A stretch of 64,000 nt of DNA from Chryseobacterium pennae (GCF_003385515.1 NZ_QNVT01000001.1:186001-250000), one strand, 5' to 3'. Counted from the first letter of the stretch, positions 35,280 to 44,485 are shown. Notes: a model not told the origin generated them from the letters alone. A program made the numbers and translations.

Positions 35280-36851
35280 ATGATAAAAGCGGATGTATTA
35301 GTAATCGGTTCCGGTATTTCCGGACTTTCCTATGCCATTAAAGTTTCTGAACAACTCCCTGATGCCAAAATCATTATTGTCACAAAGTCTGATGAAGACG
35401 AAAGCAATACCAAATATGCACAGGGTGGCCTTGCTGTAGTTACCGACTTTCAGAATGACAATTTTGAGAAACATATAGAAGACACTATGCGTGCCGGTGA
35501 CGGAGAAAACAAACGCGACGTAGTGGAAATGGTGGTAAAGGAAGCTCCTGCAAGATTCAATGAAATTGTAGAATGGGGTGCCCAGTTTGATATGAAAAAC
35601 GGGAAATTCGCTCTGGGAAGAGAAGGAGGCCATACCGAAAACAGAATCGTCCACCATAAAGATATCACAGGCTTCGAAATTGAAAGAGCATTATTGGAAA
35701 CAGCCAAAAACAGTCCCAATATTGAAATTCTGGATCACCACTATGTAATTGATATCATTACCCAGCACCATGTTCCTGGAAAAGAGCTTAATGAAGGAGA
35801 TATTCATTGCTATGGTGCCTATATTCTGGATGAGAAATCCAAAACTATCAAGAAAATCACTTCCAAAATCACATTGGCAGCCACAGGAGGTGCCGGACAT
35901 GTTTATAAAAATACAACCAACCCTACTATTGCCACAGGCGACGGAATTGCTTTCGTAGCCCGAGCCAAAGGAAAGGTTTCCAATATGCAGTATTATCAGT
36001 TTCACCCAACAGCTTTGTACAGCAAAATGGATGGAATGTTGTTTTTAATTTCAGAAGCTGTTCGTGGAGACGGAGCTAAATTAAGAACCAAAAGAGGCGA
36101 AAAATTCATGCATAAATATGATGAACGTGAAGAACTTGCATCAAGGGATATTGTTGCAAGAGCTATTGACGCCGAAATGAAAATTACCGGAGACGAATTT
36201 GTCGGTTTAGATTGCAAGGAAATGAATCATGAAAAATTTTTAGAACATTTTCCGAATATTTATAAGAAGTGTAAAGACGAAGGCATTGATCCGTTCACCC
36301 AATTAATTCCCGTTGTACCAGCCTGTCATTATCTTATGGGAGGCATTGAAGTAGACAGAGACGGCCAATCTTCTATCAGAAATCTTTTTGCAGTGGGAGA
36401 ATGTACCAATTCCGGATTACATGGTGCCAACAGACTAGCTTCAAACTCTTTACTGGAAGGATTAGTTTTCGGACATAATGCTGCCATAAAAACGGTATCT
36501 CTTCTTAATGAAAACCTATTCAACTTTGATGATTTAAAAGCCGTTCCGGAATGGAATGAAGAAGGAATGAAGATCATGGATGAAATGGTCATTATTAGCT
36601 ACCTGAGAAAGCAGCTTCAGGAAATGATGAGCGACCTGGTAGGAATTGTAAGAAGCAACAGACGTCTGAATATGGCTTTACAAAAGCATCAGGAGATTGC
36701 AGCAGCCGTTGATGAGATCTACCACTACTCTATTCTTTCTCCACAGTTATCAGAATTAAGAAACCTGACCACCGTTGCTCACCTCATCATTATCCAATCT
36801 ATGGAAATGACAGAAAACAAAGGAGCATTTTACAATAAAGATTTAGCCTAA
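35280..36851 (+). CDS. nadB: L-aspartate oxidase
   Basis: First step of de novo NAD synthesis: oxidises L-aspartate to iminoaspartate using FAD. 523 aa with the FAD-binding GSGISGLSYA (residues 9-18), KYAQGGLAVV, the active-site segment HTENRIVHHKD, the fumarate-reductase-like VVPACHYLMGG, and GECTNSGLHGANRLASNSLLEGLVFG. NadC follows after 12 bases. NadA, the partner that consumes iminoaspartate, is not in the window. Confidence 0.95.
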   Translation: MIKADVLVIGSGISGLSYAIKVSEQLPDAKIIIVTKSDEDESNTKYAQGGLAVVTDFQNDNFEKHIEDTMRAGDGENKRDVVEMVVKEAPARFNEIVEWGAQFDMKNGKFALGREGGHTENRIVHHKDITGFEIERALLETAKNSPNIEILDHHYVIDIITQHHVPGKELNEGDIHCYGAYILDEKSKTIKKITSKITLAATGGAGHVYKNTTNPTIATGDGIAFVARAKGKVSNMQYYQFHPTALYSKMDGMLFLISEAVRGDGAKLRTKRGEKFMHKYDEREELASRDIVARAIDAEMKITGDEFVGLDCKEMNHEKFLEHFPNIYKKCKDEGIDPFTQLIPVVPACHYLMGGIEVDRDGQSSIRNLFAVGECTNSGLHGANRLASNSLLEGLVFGHNAAIKTVSLLNENLFNFDDLKAVPEWNEEGMKIMDEMVIISYLRKQLQEMMSDLVGIVRSNRRLNMALQKHQEIAAAVDEIYHYSILSPQLSELRNLTTVAHLIIIQSMEMTENKGAFYNKDLA

Positions 36852-36863
36852 AAGCATACTATC

Positions 36864-37724
36864 ATGAAAAGACCAAGCTACGTTACAGATAAAGCATTAA
36901 AAACATTCATAAAAAATGCCCTTGAAGAAGACATTCAGGATGGAGACCACTCTACCCTTTCCACAATTCCTGAAGATCTTCAGCAAAGTGCTAAGTTACT
37001 TGTAAAACAAGACTGTATCCTTGCAGGAGTAGAATTGGCAGAAATCATTTTTAAAACTTTTGATAAAAATCTTAAAGTAGAAACCTTCATCAAAGATGGA
37101 GTTCCATGTAAAGTAGGAGACATAGCCCTTATTGTAACCGGAAGTGCCAGATCCATCCTTTCCACAGAGAGATTTGTTCTTAACTGTATGCAGAGAATGA
37201 GTGGTATTGCAACACTTACTCATGATTGGGATTCAAGATTGATAGGAACCAAAACCAAACTTTTAGATACCAGAAAAACGACTCCTAATTTCAGGATGTG
37301 TGAAAAATGGGCGGTAGCTATTGGTGGTGGAACCAATCACCGATACGGTCTTTATGATATGATTATGCTTAAAGATAATCATATTGATTACAACGGAAGC
37401 ATTACCAATGCCGTAAAAATGGCTAAAGATTACGTTAAAAAGACCAAGAAAAAGTTAAAAATTGAAGTTGAAACCAGAAATCTGGAAGAAGTTCAGGAAG
37501 CCATCAATGCAAAAGTTGACAGAATTATGCTTGATAACATGGATGTTAAAATGATGAAGAAAGCTGTGAAAATGATAAATGGCTCAACTGAGTCAGAAGC
37601 ATCTGGTGGAATTACCCGTGACATGCTTAAAGAAATTGCATCAACAGGGGTAACTTATATCTCTGTAGGGGCTTTAACACACTCTGCTGAGAATATAGAT
37701 TTGAGTCTCAAAGCAGTGAAATAG
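36864..37724 (+). CDS. nadC: Nicotinate-nucleotide pyrophosphorylase (carboxylating)
   Basis: Third step of de novo NAD synthesis: quinolinate plus PRPP to nicotinate mononucleotide, CO2 and PPi. 286 aa with the N-terminal ALEEDIQDGDHST, NCMQRMSGIAT, the LLDTRKTTP motif, EKWAVAIGGGTNHRYGLYD, MLKDNHI and the end SVGALTHSAENIDLSLK, all typical. It is 12 bases after nadB and clearly in one operon. Confidence 0.96.
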   Translation: MKRPSYVTDKALKTFIKNALEEDIQDGDHSTLSTIPEDLQQSAKLLVKQDCILAGVELAEIIFKTFDKNLKVETFIKDGVPCKVGDIALIVTGSARSILSTERFVLNCMQRMSGIATLTHDWDSRLIGTKTKLLDTRKTTPNFRMCEKWAVAIGGGTNHRYGLYDMIMLKDNHIDYNGSITNAVKMAKDYVKKTKKKLKIEVETRNLEEVQEAINAKVDRIMLDNMDVKMMKKAVKMINGSTESEASGGITRDMLKEIASTGVTYISVGALTHSAENIDLSLKAVK

Positions 37725-37932
37725 CGTTGAATTTTTAACAAAAACACCTCCTCTTTATTAAAAAATCAATAACATGACTTTTTTCATACAAAAATTCGTT
37801 TTTTACCCATTTTACTGACATTCAACCGATTAACATTATTAAGACTGATTAAAAATTAACATTGAGTTAATAATAGTTAAAATATATTTTGCGAATTTTG
37901 CAGAAAATTAAATCTAATTATTACTAACGATT

Positions 37933-40578
37933 ATGAAATTAATCAACAAATCGATGCTAACTGCAGTAATTACTTTATCTACAGCTAGTATTTATTACGC
38001 TCAACAAACTCAGGATACAGTTAAATCTGCATCTAAAGACATTGACGAGGTAATCCTAAGAGGTGTAACCGATATCGCTAAGGATAGAAAGACACCCGTT
38101 GCTGTTTCTACCATTAAAGCCGCACAGATCGTAGAAAGACTTGGTAATCAAGAATTTCCGGAAATTTTAAAAACTACGCCTTCTGTATATGTAACAAGAG
38201 GTGGAGGTGGCCTTGGTGATGGATCACTGAGAATTAGAGGATTTGATACTAAAAATACTGCTGTAATGGTTAATGGTATGCCTGTTAACGATATGGAAGG
38301 TGGTACTGTATATTGGTCTAACTGGCAAGGACTAAGTGACGTAACTACATTTATGCAGATGCAAAGAGGACTTGGTGCTTCTAAATTAGCAATTGCTTCT
38401 GTAGGAGGAACGATTAATATGCTTACAAAAGCTGCTGATGCAAAACAAGGCGGTAACGTAACTCTTGGAGTAGGTAATAATGGGTTTTTAAAAACTTTAT
38501 TTTCTTATAATACTGGTAGAACCCAGAGCGGATGGTCTACATCATTTTTAATGAGCAGAACCGCTACTAATGGTTATATTGACGGAGGTAAAGGAGAAGC
38601 TTATAATTATTATTTTGCTTTAGGATACAAACCTAGTGAAAAACACGAGCTTCAGTTTACTTTTACCGGAGCACCACAGTGGCATGAGCAAAACTTCCAG
38701 GCTCCCATATCAGCCTTTTTAAAATATGGTAAAGACGGAAAACCAAACAGAAGGTATAATCCAAACTGGGGATATCTTAATGGTCAGGAGTTTTCAACAA
38801 ACAGAAACTGGTACAGTAAACCTGTTGCTATGTTGAACTGGGACTGGAATATGAACTCAAAATCTAAGTTATCTACAGTATTGTACGGTTCTTGGGGTAG
38901 AGGTGGAGGAACAGGAATGTTAGGTTCAATCAATGGTAAAAACACCAATTACGACGCTACTTCCCCATTAAGAGATGCTAACGGAATTATCCGATGGGAT
39001 GATATTGTAAAATGGAATCAGGGAGGGGCTGTTCCAGATTTTGGAGCAAATAAAGTTGCTACGAATGGAGAAATTGGATTGAACACGTCTGGTAACGGAC
39101 TTACCAGAAGAGCAAGTGTAAACTCACACAACTGGTACGGAGTTTTAACTAACTTCCAACATAAGATCAATGATAACTGGAATTTCTCAGTTGGTTTTGA
39201 CGGAAGATACTACTACGGATTCCACCCAGGATATGTTACAGATTTCTTAGGAGCTTCAGGTTACCAGGAAAAAGGAAATCTAAATTATCCAAGTGGATAT
39301 ATTGTAAGAGATTCTTTCAATGCTGTTCCTTCTGCTAATCCATTTGCAACAGCTACTAAAGGCGATACGCAATATGCATTCAGAAACTTTGATGGAGAGG
39401 TACTATGGGGAGGTTTCTTTGGACAATTAGAGTATTCTAATGAAAAATTCTCAGCTTATATCCAAGGGTCAGCTTCAGAACAAGGCTTCCAAAGGATAGA
39501 CAATTGGATTGTTGATGGAGTAACCGTTAAAAACAAGCAAATCCAAAACACTAAAACAGGGTTCAAATATCTGTTTGGATATAATGCAAAAGGAGGTGTA
39601 AACTATAATATTGATGAAAACCATAACATTTTTGGTAATGTTGGATATTATGAAAAACAACCAAACAACTATGGAGTTTACCCAAGTAATAACCAAAACC
39701 TAAACCCTAATCTAACGAATGAGAAGATCATGAGTGGAGAACTAGGATATGGTTACAGAAGCTCTAAACTTACTATGAATGTGAATCTTTATTATACTTC
39801 ATGGAAAGACAGATTCCAAAGATTTACAAACCTTCCTAACTTAACCGATGTTAATGGCAAACCAGTTTCCCGTCCTTATGCCAACATGGATGGAATACAA
39901 CAGGTTCATATGGGAGTAGAATTTGAGGGTGCTTATAAAATCACTAACTATATTACTGTTAATGGTATGTTATCGATTGGTGACTGGAAATACAAAGGTA
40001 ATGCAAGTGGTGAGATTTTTGACGAAAATGATCAACCTGTACAGTTAGCGGCTGGGCAAGATAATAGAAGAACTTTTGCATTGGATAACGTAAAAGTTTC
40101 AGATGCTGCTCAAACGACTGCCTCTCTTGGGGTAACCGTAAATCCTGTAAAAAATCTTTCAGTATATGGTACATGGACTTATGCAGACAGATACTATGGA
40201 GGAGTAAGCTTTAATCAGGATTACTTAGTTGGACCTAATGGAGAAGTAACCGATGCTGCAAAAAAAGGAGCATTAAAGTATCCTAGCTTTAGTCTTTTCG
40301 ATGTAGGAACATCATATACTTTAAAATTAAGAGATCAAAAGCAGAGTTTTGTATTTGGAGTTAACGTATATAACTTATTTGATAAAGATTATATCTCTGA
40401 CGCCAGAACTTCTGTTCATACAAAACAACTAGGTGATTTTAAAGACAATGCATCTGGATCTGCACAACAACAGTTTGATGCTTATCAAAAAACACTTTAT
40501 AAAGGTTTAGATTCATCTAACCAAGTGTATTTTGGAGCAGGAATTACTTGGTCAGCATCTATTGCATTCAAATTCTAA
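37933..40578 (+). CDS. TonB-dependent outer-membrane receptor
   Basis: An 881-residue receptor that imports a ligand across the outer membrane with energy from TonB-ExbBD. Signal peptide ends YYA (residue about 23). A plug domain (about 45-165) has DEVILRGVTD and the RGGGGLGDGSLRIRGFD segment. A 22-strand-type barrel ends in the aromatic WSASIAFKF. It lacks the N-terminal carboxypeptidase-regulatory domain common in SusC-like receptors and has no SusD partner beside it. Ligand unknown; a siderophore, cobalamin or sugar would each be plausible. Strong terminator at 40608. Confidence 0.92.
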   Translation: MKLINKSMLTAVITLSTASIYYAQQTQDTVKSASKDIDEVILRGVTDIAKDRKTPVAVSTIKAAQIVERLGNQEFPEILKTTPSVYVTRGGGGLGDGSLRIRGFDTKNTAVMVNGMPVNDMEGGTVYWSNWQGLSDVTTFMQMQRGLGASKLAIASVGGTINMLTKAADAKQGGNVTLGVGNNGFLKTLFSYNTGRTQSGWSTSFLMSRTATNGYIDGGKGEAYNYYFALGYKPSEKHELQFTFTGAPQWHEQNFQAPISAFLKYGKDGKPNRRYNPNWGYLNGQEFSTNRNWYSKPVAMLNWDWNMNSKSKLSTVLYGSWGRGGGTGMLGSINGKNTNYDATSPLRDANGIIRWDDIVKWNQGGAVPDFGANKVATNGEIGLNTSGNGLTRRASVNSHNWYGVLTNFQHKINDNWNFSVGFDGRYYYGFHPGYVTDFLGASGYQEKGNLNYPSGYIVRDSFNAVPSANPFATATKGDTQYAFRNFDGEVLWGGFFGQLEYSNEKFSAYIQGSASEQGFQRIDNWIVDGVTVKNKQIQNTKTGFKYLFGYNAKGGVNYNIDENHNIFGNVGYYEKQPNNYGVYPSNNQNLNPNLTNEKIMSGELGYGYRSSKLTMNVNLYYTSWKDRFQRFTNLPNLTDVNGKPVSRPYANMDGIQQVHMGVEFEGAYKITNYITVNGMLSIGDWKYKGNASGEIFDENDQPVQLAAGQDNRRTFALDNVKVSDAAQTTASLGVTVNPVKNLSVYGTWTYADRYYGGVSFNQDYLVGPNGEVTDAAKKGALKYPSFSLFDVGTSYTLKLRDQKQSFVFGVNVYNLFDKDYISDARTSVHTKQLGDFKDNASGSAQQQFDAYQKTLYKGLDSSNQVYFGAGITWSASIAFKF

Positions 40579-40607
40579 TTATCACAATATTAGATTTTAT
40601 AAATATG

Positions 40608-40634
40608 AATCCCGGCTTTGAGCCGGGATTTTTG
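40608..40634 (+). terminator. Terminator of the TonB receptor gene
   Basis: 10-bp GC-rich stem (40608-40617 with 40621-40630), TTG loop and a T-tract. Confidence 0.9.
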
Positions 40635-40635
40635 T

Positions 40636-40643
40636 TATCTTTG
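40636..40643 (+). promoter_or_regulatory. -7 element (TATCTTTG) of the 40662 gene
   Basis: Perfect TAnnTTTG match 18 bases before the ATG. A TTTG at 40617-40620 inside the upstream terminator loop is 15 bases away, slightly short for a -33 box. Confidence 0.5.
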
Positions 40644-40661
40644 TCTACAAAAAAATAGATT

Positions 40662-41102
40662 ATGGATTTTTACAAGATTTTTCTTAGTGCACACAAAGGA
40701 TTCGGATATTTAGAACTACTTTTAGTTGCATTATTTATTATTGCACTTTTAGCTACCATGTTCGGTTTCAGTGGAAAAGTGAACAAATTTTTAAAGAAGA
40801 CCACTCTCTTCACGATGATTTTCTTCCACGTTCAGTTTCTATTAGGAATATGCTTGTTATTCATATTTTCACCAGGTTTCAAAGCTGCATTAGATTCAGG
40901 AACATTAATGAAAGATGCCTACAGCAGACAGACATTTGTTGAGCATCCATTCTCTATGTTAATCGCAGCAGTATTAATGACCATTATCAACAAAAAAGTA
41001 AAATCTAACGATACAATTTCCCTTGGTATTACTATTATGGGATTAATCGCAGCAGGTTTATTTGCATTCGCATTCCCTTGGACAAGAGTCTTTGGGGCTT
41101 AA
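40662..41102 (+). CDS. Four-helix integral membrane protein
   Basis: 146 aa with four hydrophobic helices (about 17-38, 47-70, 97-112, 119-143). His residues are present near the membrane (AHKGFGYLELLL, FFHVQFLLG, VEHPFSML), as in small haem-binding or cytochrome-like membrane proteins. The family is common in Bacteroidota and has no function I can state. It is probably transcribed from its own promoter, just after the receptor terminator. Confidence 0.7.
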   Translation: MDFYKIFLSAHKGFGYLELLLVALFIIALLATMFGFSGKVNKFLKKTTLFTMIFFHVQFLLGICLLFIFSPGFKAALDSGTLMKDAYSRQTFVEHPFSMLIAAVLMTIINKKVKSNDTISLGITIMGLIAAGLFAFAFPWTRVFGA

Positions 41103-41168
41103 AACACACAAAAAATTATATGCGTTATAATTTATAAATAGTTTAATCTTAAATTTTTAATTAAATCA

Positions 41169-42161
41169 ATGAAAGTAGCTGTAGTAGGTTCAACAGGAAT
41201 GGTTGGACAAGTTATGCTTAAAGTTTTGGAAGAAAGGAACTTCCCTGTAACAGAATTAATTCCGGTAGCTTCCGAAAAATCTGTAGGTAAAAAGGTGAAG
41301 TATAAACAGAAGGAATTTACAATTGTAAGCATGAAGGACGCTATAGCTGCCAAACCGGATATTGCTATCTTTTCTGCCGGAGGTTCTACTTCTCTTGAGT
41401 TTGCCCCTTTATTTGCAGAAGCTGGAGTAACAGTTATCGACAACTCTTCAGCATGGAGAATGGATCCTGATAAAAAATTAGTCGTTCCTGAAATTAACGC
41501 AGATGTACTGACTAAAGAAGACAAGATCATTGCAAATCCGAACTGTTCTACCATTCAGTTGGTAATGGTCTTAGGGCCACTGAACAAAAAATATGATTTA
41601 AAAAGAGTCGTTGTTTCTACTTACCAATCCGTAACAGGAACAGGTAAAGCAGCGGTTGATCAGTTAAACGGTGAAATCAGCGGTGATGAATCTGCTGCAA
41701 AAGTATACCCATATCAGATTTTCAAGAATGCATTGCCTCATTGTGATGTATTTGCTGATGATGATTATACTAAAGAAGAAATTAAATTGATGAAGGAGCC
41801 TAAGAAAATCCTTGGCGATGATACATTCAATTTAACTGCAACAGCCGTAAGAGTTCCGGTTCAGGGAGGTCACTCAGAAAGTGTAAACATTGAATTCGAA
41901 AACGAATTTGAGCTGGATGAAGTAAGAAAGATCTTATCTGAAACACCTGGAGTAATCGTAATGGATGATGTGAAAAACAACCACTACCCGATGCCTTTAT
42001 ACTCAGAAGGAAAAGATGAAGTCTTCGTAGGAAGGATAAGACGGGATCTCTCACAGCCGAAAACGCTCAACCTTTGGATCGTAGCAGACAACCTGAGGAA
42101 AGGAGCCGCAACCAACGCTGTACAAATCGCAGAATACCTTGTAGCAAACAACTTAGTATAA
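41169..42161 (+). CDS. asd: Aspartate-semialdehyde dehydrogenase
   Basis: Reduces aspartyl phosphate to aspartate semialdehyde, the branch-point for lysine/diaminopimelate, methionine and threonine. 330 aa with the NADP-binding GSTGMVGQ (residues 8-15), catalytic Cys in NPNCSTIQL, SGTGKAA-type turn (VTGTGKAAVD) and the active-site His in GGHSESV. All expected motifs are intact. Confidence 0.96.
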   Translation: MKVAVVGSTGMVGQVMLKVLEERNFPVTELIPVASEKSVGKKVKYKQKEFTIVSMKDAIAAKPDIAIFSAGGSTSLEFAPLFAEAGVTVIDNSSAWRMDPDKKLVVPEINADVLTKEDKIIANPNCSTIQLVMVLGPLNKKYDLKRVVVSTYQSVTGTGKAAVDQLNGEISGDESAAKVYPYQIFKNALPHCDVFADDDYTKEEIKLMKEPKKILGDDTFNLTATAVRVPVQGGHSESVNIEFENEFELDEVRKILSETPGVIVMDDVKNNHYPMPLYSEGKDEVFVGRIRRDLSQPKTLNLWIVADNLRKGAATNAVQIAEYLVANNLV

Positions 42162-42178
42162 ACTAACAAAATAAAAAA

Positions 42179-42206
42179 GAGTCTCAGAATTGAGATTCTT
42201 TTTTTT
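42179..42206 (+). terminator. Terminator of asd
   Basis: 8-bp stem with one G-T pair (42179-42186 with 42191-42198), GAAT loop and a run of eight T. Confidence 0.85.
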
Positions 42207-42218
42207 ATCAAACATAGT

Positions 42219-43217
42219 ATGAATACCCCGAAGAATACCCACAAAGAAAAAATAGGATTCCAAAAGATCATTGCCACTTTTGGAGTTATCCTCTTCATTG
42301 GAAAGATCATTGCCTGGAAGCTTACCAATTCCGATGCAGTATTCTCCGACGCCATGGAGAGTATTGTGAATGTCATCAGTGCATTTATGGGATTATATTC
42401 ACTTCACCTTGCCGCAAAACCTAAAGATGAAGACCATCCTTATGGTCACGGAAAGGTTGAATTCGTCACTTCTGGTATTGAAGGCGCCTTGATTGCCATT
42501 GCAGGACTTATGATCATCTATGAAGGCATATCCAGCCTCATCGTAGGAAAAACCCTGAGCAAAATTGACTTAGGAATCTGGATCATTGCAGCAACAGCTG
42601 TTATCAATTATCTTCTGGGATATATTTCTATAAAGAAAGGGCAAAAAGAAAATTCATTGGTTCTTATTTCTTCCGGAAAACACCTGCAATCAGATACCAT
42701 CACAACCCTTGGAGTAGTAGCCAGTTTAATTATTGTTTACTTTACCAGAATTTATTGGCTGGATTCTGTTGTTGCTTTGATATTTGGGCTTTATATCATA
42801 TTTGTAGGCTATAAAATTGTCCGGAAATCATTAAGCGGTATTATGGACGAACAGGATCCGGAAATACTGCATCAGGTAATCAGAATCCTTGAAGCAAACA
42901 GGCATACAGAATGGATTGATGTACACAATATGAAAATCCAACAGTTTGGAGCCTCGCTTCATATTGATGCCCATATTACCCTACCCTGGTATTATGACCT
43001 TCGTGATGCTCACAATGAAATGGAAAAAGTCATTATTCTTTTGGCTAAGAACATCAAAAGAAACATCGAATTTAATTTTCACATGGATGACTGTAAGCCT
43101 ATTTCATGCCCAGTATGCCAGATTACAAACTGCCCTGTTCGCCAAAAAGATTTTGTAAAAAGAGTGGAATGGACCGCAGACAATGTAACCCGTGTACATA
43201 AACATACTGTAGACTAG
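42219..43217 (+). CDS. Cation diffusion facilitator (CDF) metal transporter with C-terminal Cys cluster
   Basis: Exports divalent metal such as Zn(II) by proton antiport. 332 aa: six helices with the metal site SDAMESIVN and HPYGHGKVE, then a cytosolic domain. The end is unusual: a cluster with Cys spacing C-x4-C-x2-C-x4-C (about residues 292-305, CKPISCPVCQITNC) followed by a His-containing tail (RVHKH), which could bind metal. It starts 13 bases after the asd terminator. Confidence 0.9.
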   Translation: MNTPKNTHKEKIGFQKIIATFGVILFIGKIIAWKLTNSDAVFSDAMESIVNVISAFMGLYSLHLAAKPKDEDHPYGHGKVEFVTSGIEGALIAIAGLMIIYEGISSLIVGKTLSKIDLGIWIIAATAVINYLLGYISIKKGQKENSLVLISSGKHLQSDTITTLGVVASLIIVYFTRIYWLDSVVALIFGLYIIFVGYKIVRKSLSGIMDEQDPEILHQVIRILEANRHTEWIDVHNMKIQQFGASLHIDAHITLPWYYDLRDAHNEMEKVIILLAKNIKRNIEFNFHMDDCKPISCPVCQITNCPVRQKDFVKRVEWTADNVTRVHKHTVD

Positions 43218-43236
43218 AAAATATATAAAATTTAAA

Positions 43237-43295
43237 AAGGCTGAGAAAGCAAAAATATAAGGGTATTACTTATCCTTATTTGCTTTCTCAGCCTT
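43237..43295. terminator. Long bidirectional terminator between the CDF and XrtF genes
   Basis: 17-bp outer stem (43237-43253 with 43279-43295) plus a short inner stem, flanked by A- and T-rich sequence. It lies 20 bases after the CDF stop and 3 bases before the convergent gene, so it can stop both. Confidence 0.85.
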
Positions 43296-43297
43296 CT

Positions 43298-43729
43298 TTA
43301 TTTACGATCCATTTGTTTTCTATAGTAAAACATCGGAACAATCAGCAGTATAATTAAGGGCTGAATCACAAATCTTCTCATATAAAAAGAAAAAAGATAC
43401 CCAATTTCAAATCTGTTCTGAATACAATACAGATAAATAGGAAACGTAATCAGGAAAATGATAAGAATCATCAAAGCGCCCTGTATAGTCCATTGTTTAT
43501 TTTTAAATAAGCCCTGAATAATCAGGCATGAGAAAAACAAATTAAGAGCAAATCTAAAAAGATAGCCTCCCACTAATTTACCCCATTCAAATGCAGGAAA
43601 TGCAATATTTTTATTGGCCTCATGGAAGTAATCCAGAAACGGATCATAAAATATTTTATCTTCCATTACCCTTACTCCTATCAAGCCACAGATGCCTGAA
43701 ATAACCAGAAGCCAACTAAGAATTTTCAT
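43298..43729 (-). CDS. Exosortase F system-associated membrane protein
   Basis: 143 aa with about four hydrophobic segments, conserved polar parts MEDKIFYDPFLDYFH and FYYRKQMDRK, and the length expected for the small partner always found beside xrtF in Flavobacteriia. It overlaps the xrtF stop region by 14 bases, so the two are translationally coupled. It is thought to work with XrtF in sorting of envelope proteins; its precise activity is not known. Confidence 0.85.
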   Translation of the reverse strand: MKILSWLLVISGICGLIGVRVMEDKIFYDPFLDYFHEANKNIAFPAFEWGKLVGGYLFRFALNLFFSCLIIQGLFKNKQWTIQGALMILIIFLITFPIYLYCIQNRFEIGYLFSFYMRRFVIQPLIILLIVPMFYYRKQMDRK

Positions 43730-44246
43730 GTTTTAAAGCAAAGAATTTAATCCAGATTAACCAAAGTAAAACCACACTACCATAAATCGCTGCCGGAAAA
43801 ACAAAATCATGGAACATCTTACCATATTCTTTGTGTTCTGCCATCACAATATTTAATCCTACAATCCGTAAAAGATTGATAATATAAAGTAAAACCAGCC
43901 CCGTCAGCACAAAAACAAATGTTTTAGCTCCTTTATAAAAAGCAAAAACAAAGGATACAAAGAGGATCATGACAGAAATAGCATTACAGCCTTCCACCAT
44001 TCTTGTTACATATTGCTTCTTTACATAAAACCAGACCTGCTCATTCTTCACATCATTGTACAGTTGGGAAGGATAACCTAAAACATTTTGTACCGCACTC
44101 GCCTGGTCGGCAATAATTTCTGAAAAAGGATCCAAACCGGAATCCTTACCCGCATTGAGATAAAATTGATACGCAACAAGCAACACCAGATAAATAATGA
44201 TGAAGCGCAGTAAAATTCCTAGCACCGGCTTAAAGTCCTTTAACAT
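43716..44246 (-). CDS. xrtF: Exosortase family protein XrtF
   Basis: A 176-aa integral membrane cysteine protease/transpeptidase of the exosortase/archaeosortase superfamily. The catalytic residues are in place: Cys87 in EGCNAISV, Arg127 in NLLRIVG, His146 in FHDFVFP. Exosortases recognise a C-terminal tripartite sorting signal on exported proteins and process it. No obvious PEP-CTERM-like substrate is in this window, so the target is unknown. Promoter element TATCTTTG is four bases before the start. Confidence 0.88.
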   Translation of the reverse strand: MLKDFKPVLGILLRFIIIYLVLLVAYQFYLNAGKDSGLDPFSEIIADQASAVQNVLGYPSQLYNDVKNEQVWFYVKKQYVTRMVEGCNAISVMILFVSFVFAFYKGAKTFVFVLTGLVLLYIINLLRIVGLNIVMAEHKEYGKMFHDFVFPAAIYGSVVLLWLIWIKFFALKHENS

Positions 44247-44250
44247 ATTA

Positions 44251-44258
44251 CAAAGATA
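44251..44258 (-). promoter_or_regulatory. -7 element (TATCTTTG) four bases before the xrtF start codon
   Basis: Perfect minus-strand TAnnTTTG match with four bases (TAAT) before the ATG at 44246. The start is secure by length and family, so leaderless transcription is likely. Confidence 0.55.
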
Positions 44259-44436
44259 AAAATTAGGCTGTAATAACCTGAAGGAGAAACAAGAAAGTTA
44301 AAACATACCATTAAAAACCGGATATAGGAAGCTTAAAACAACTACCCTGTGATAAATCAAAGAAAAATTACCCGAAACCTTTCAAATAAAGCTTACAAAA
44401 ATAAGCCTCATCATATATTTTCATGCTTAATTCTCC

Positions 44437-44461
44437 CCTCTTCCAGCTTCCCTCTTCCAGC
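44437..44461. repeat. Two copies of CCTCTTCCAGC
   Basis: An 11-base direct repeat at 44437-44447 and 44451-44461 in an otherwise AT-rich intergenic region. On the minus strand it reads as GCTGGAAGAGG units, like the purine-rich GGAAG-type repeats scattered between genes in Chryseobacterium relatives (from memory). Confidence 0.5.
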
Positions 44462-44485
44462 CTAACACTATTCGTGTTAAATTAG

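Noticed and set aside
34623..37724. Nitroreductase as a NAD-pathway enzyme with nadB and nadC
   Set aside because: Adjacent and possibly co-transcribed, but the family has no step in NAD synthesis; treated as a neighbour only.
40608..40643. Terminator and promoter of the 40662 gene as a riboswitch
   Set aside because: The hairpin is a plain terminator of the receptor gene, with no conserved aptamer-like structure.
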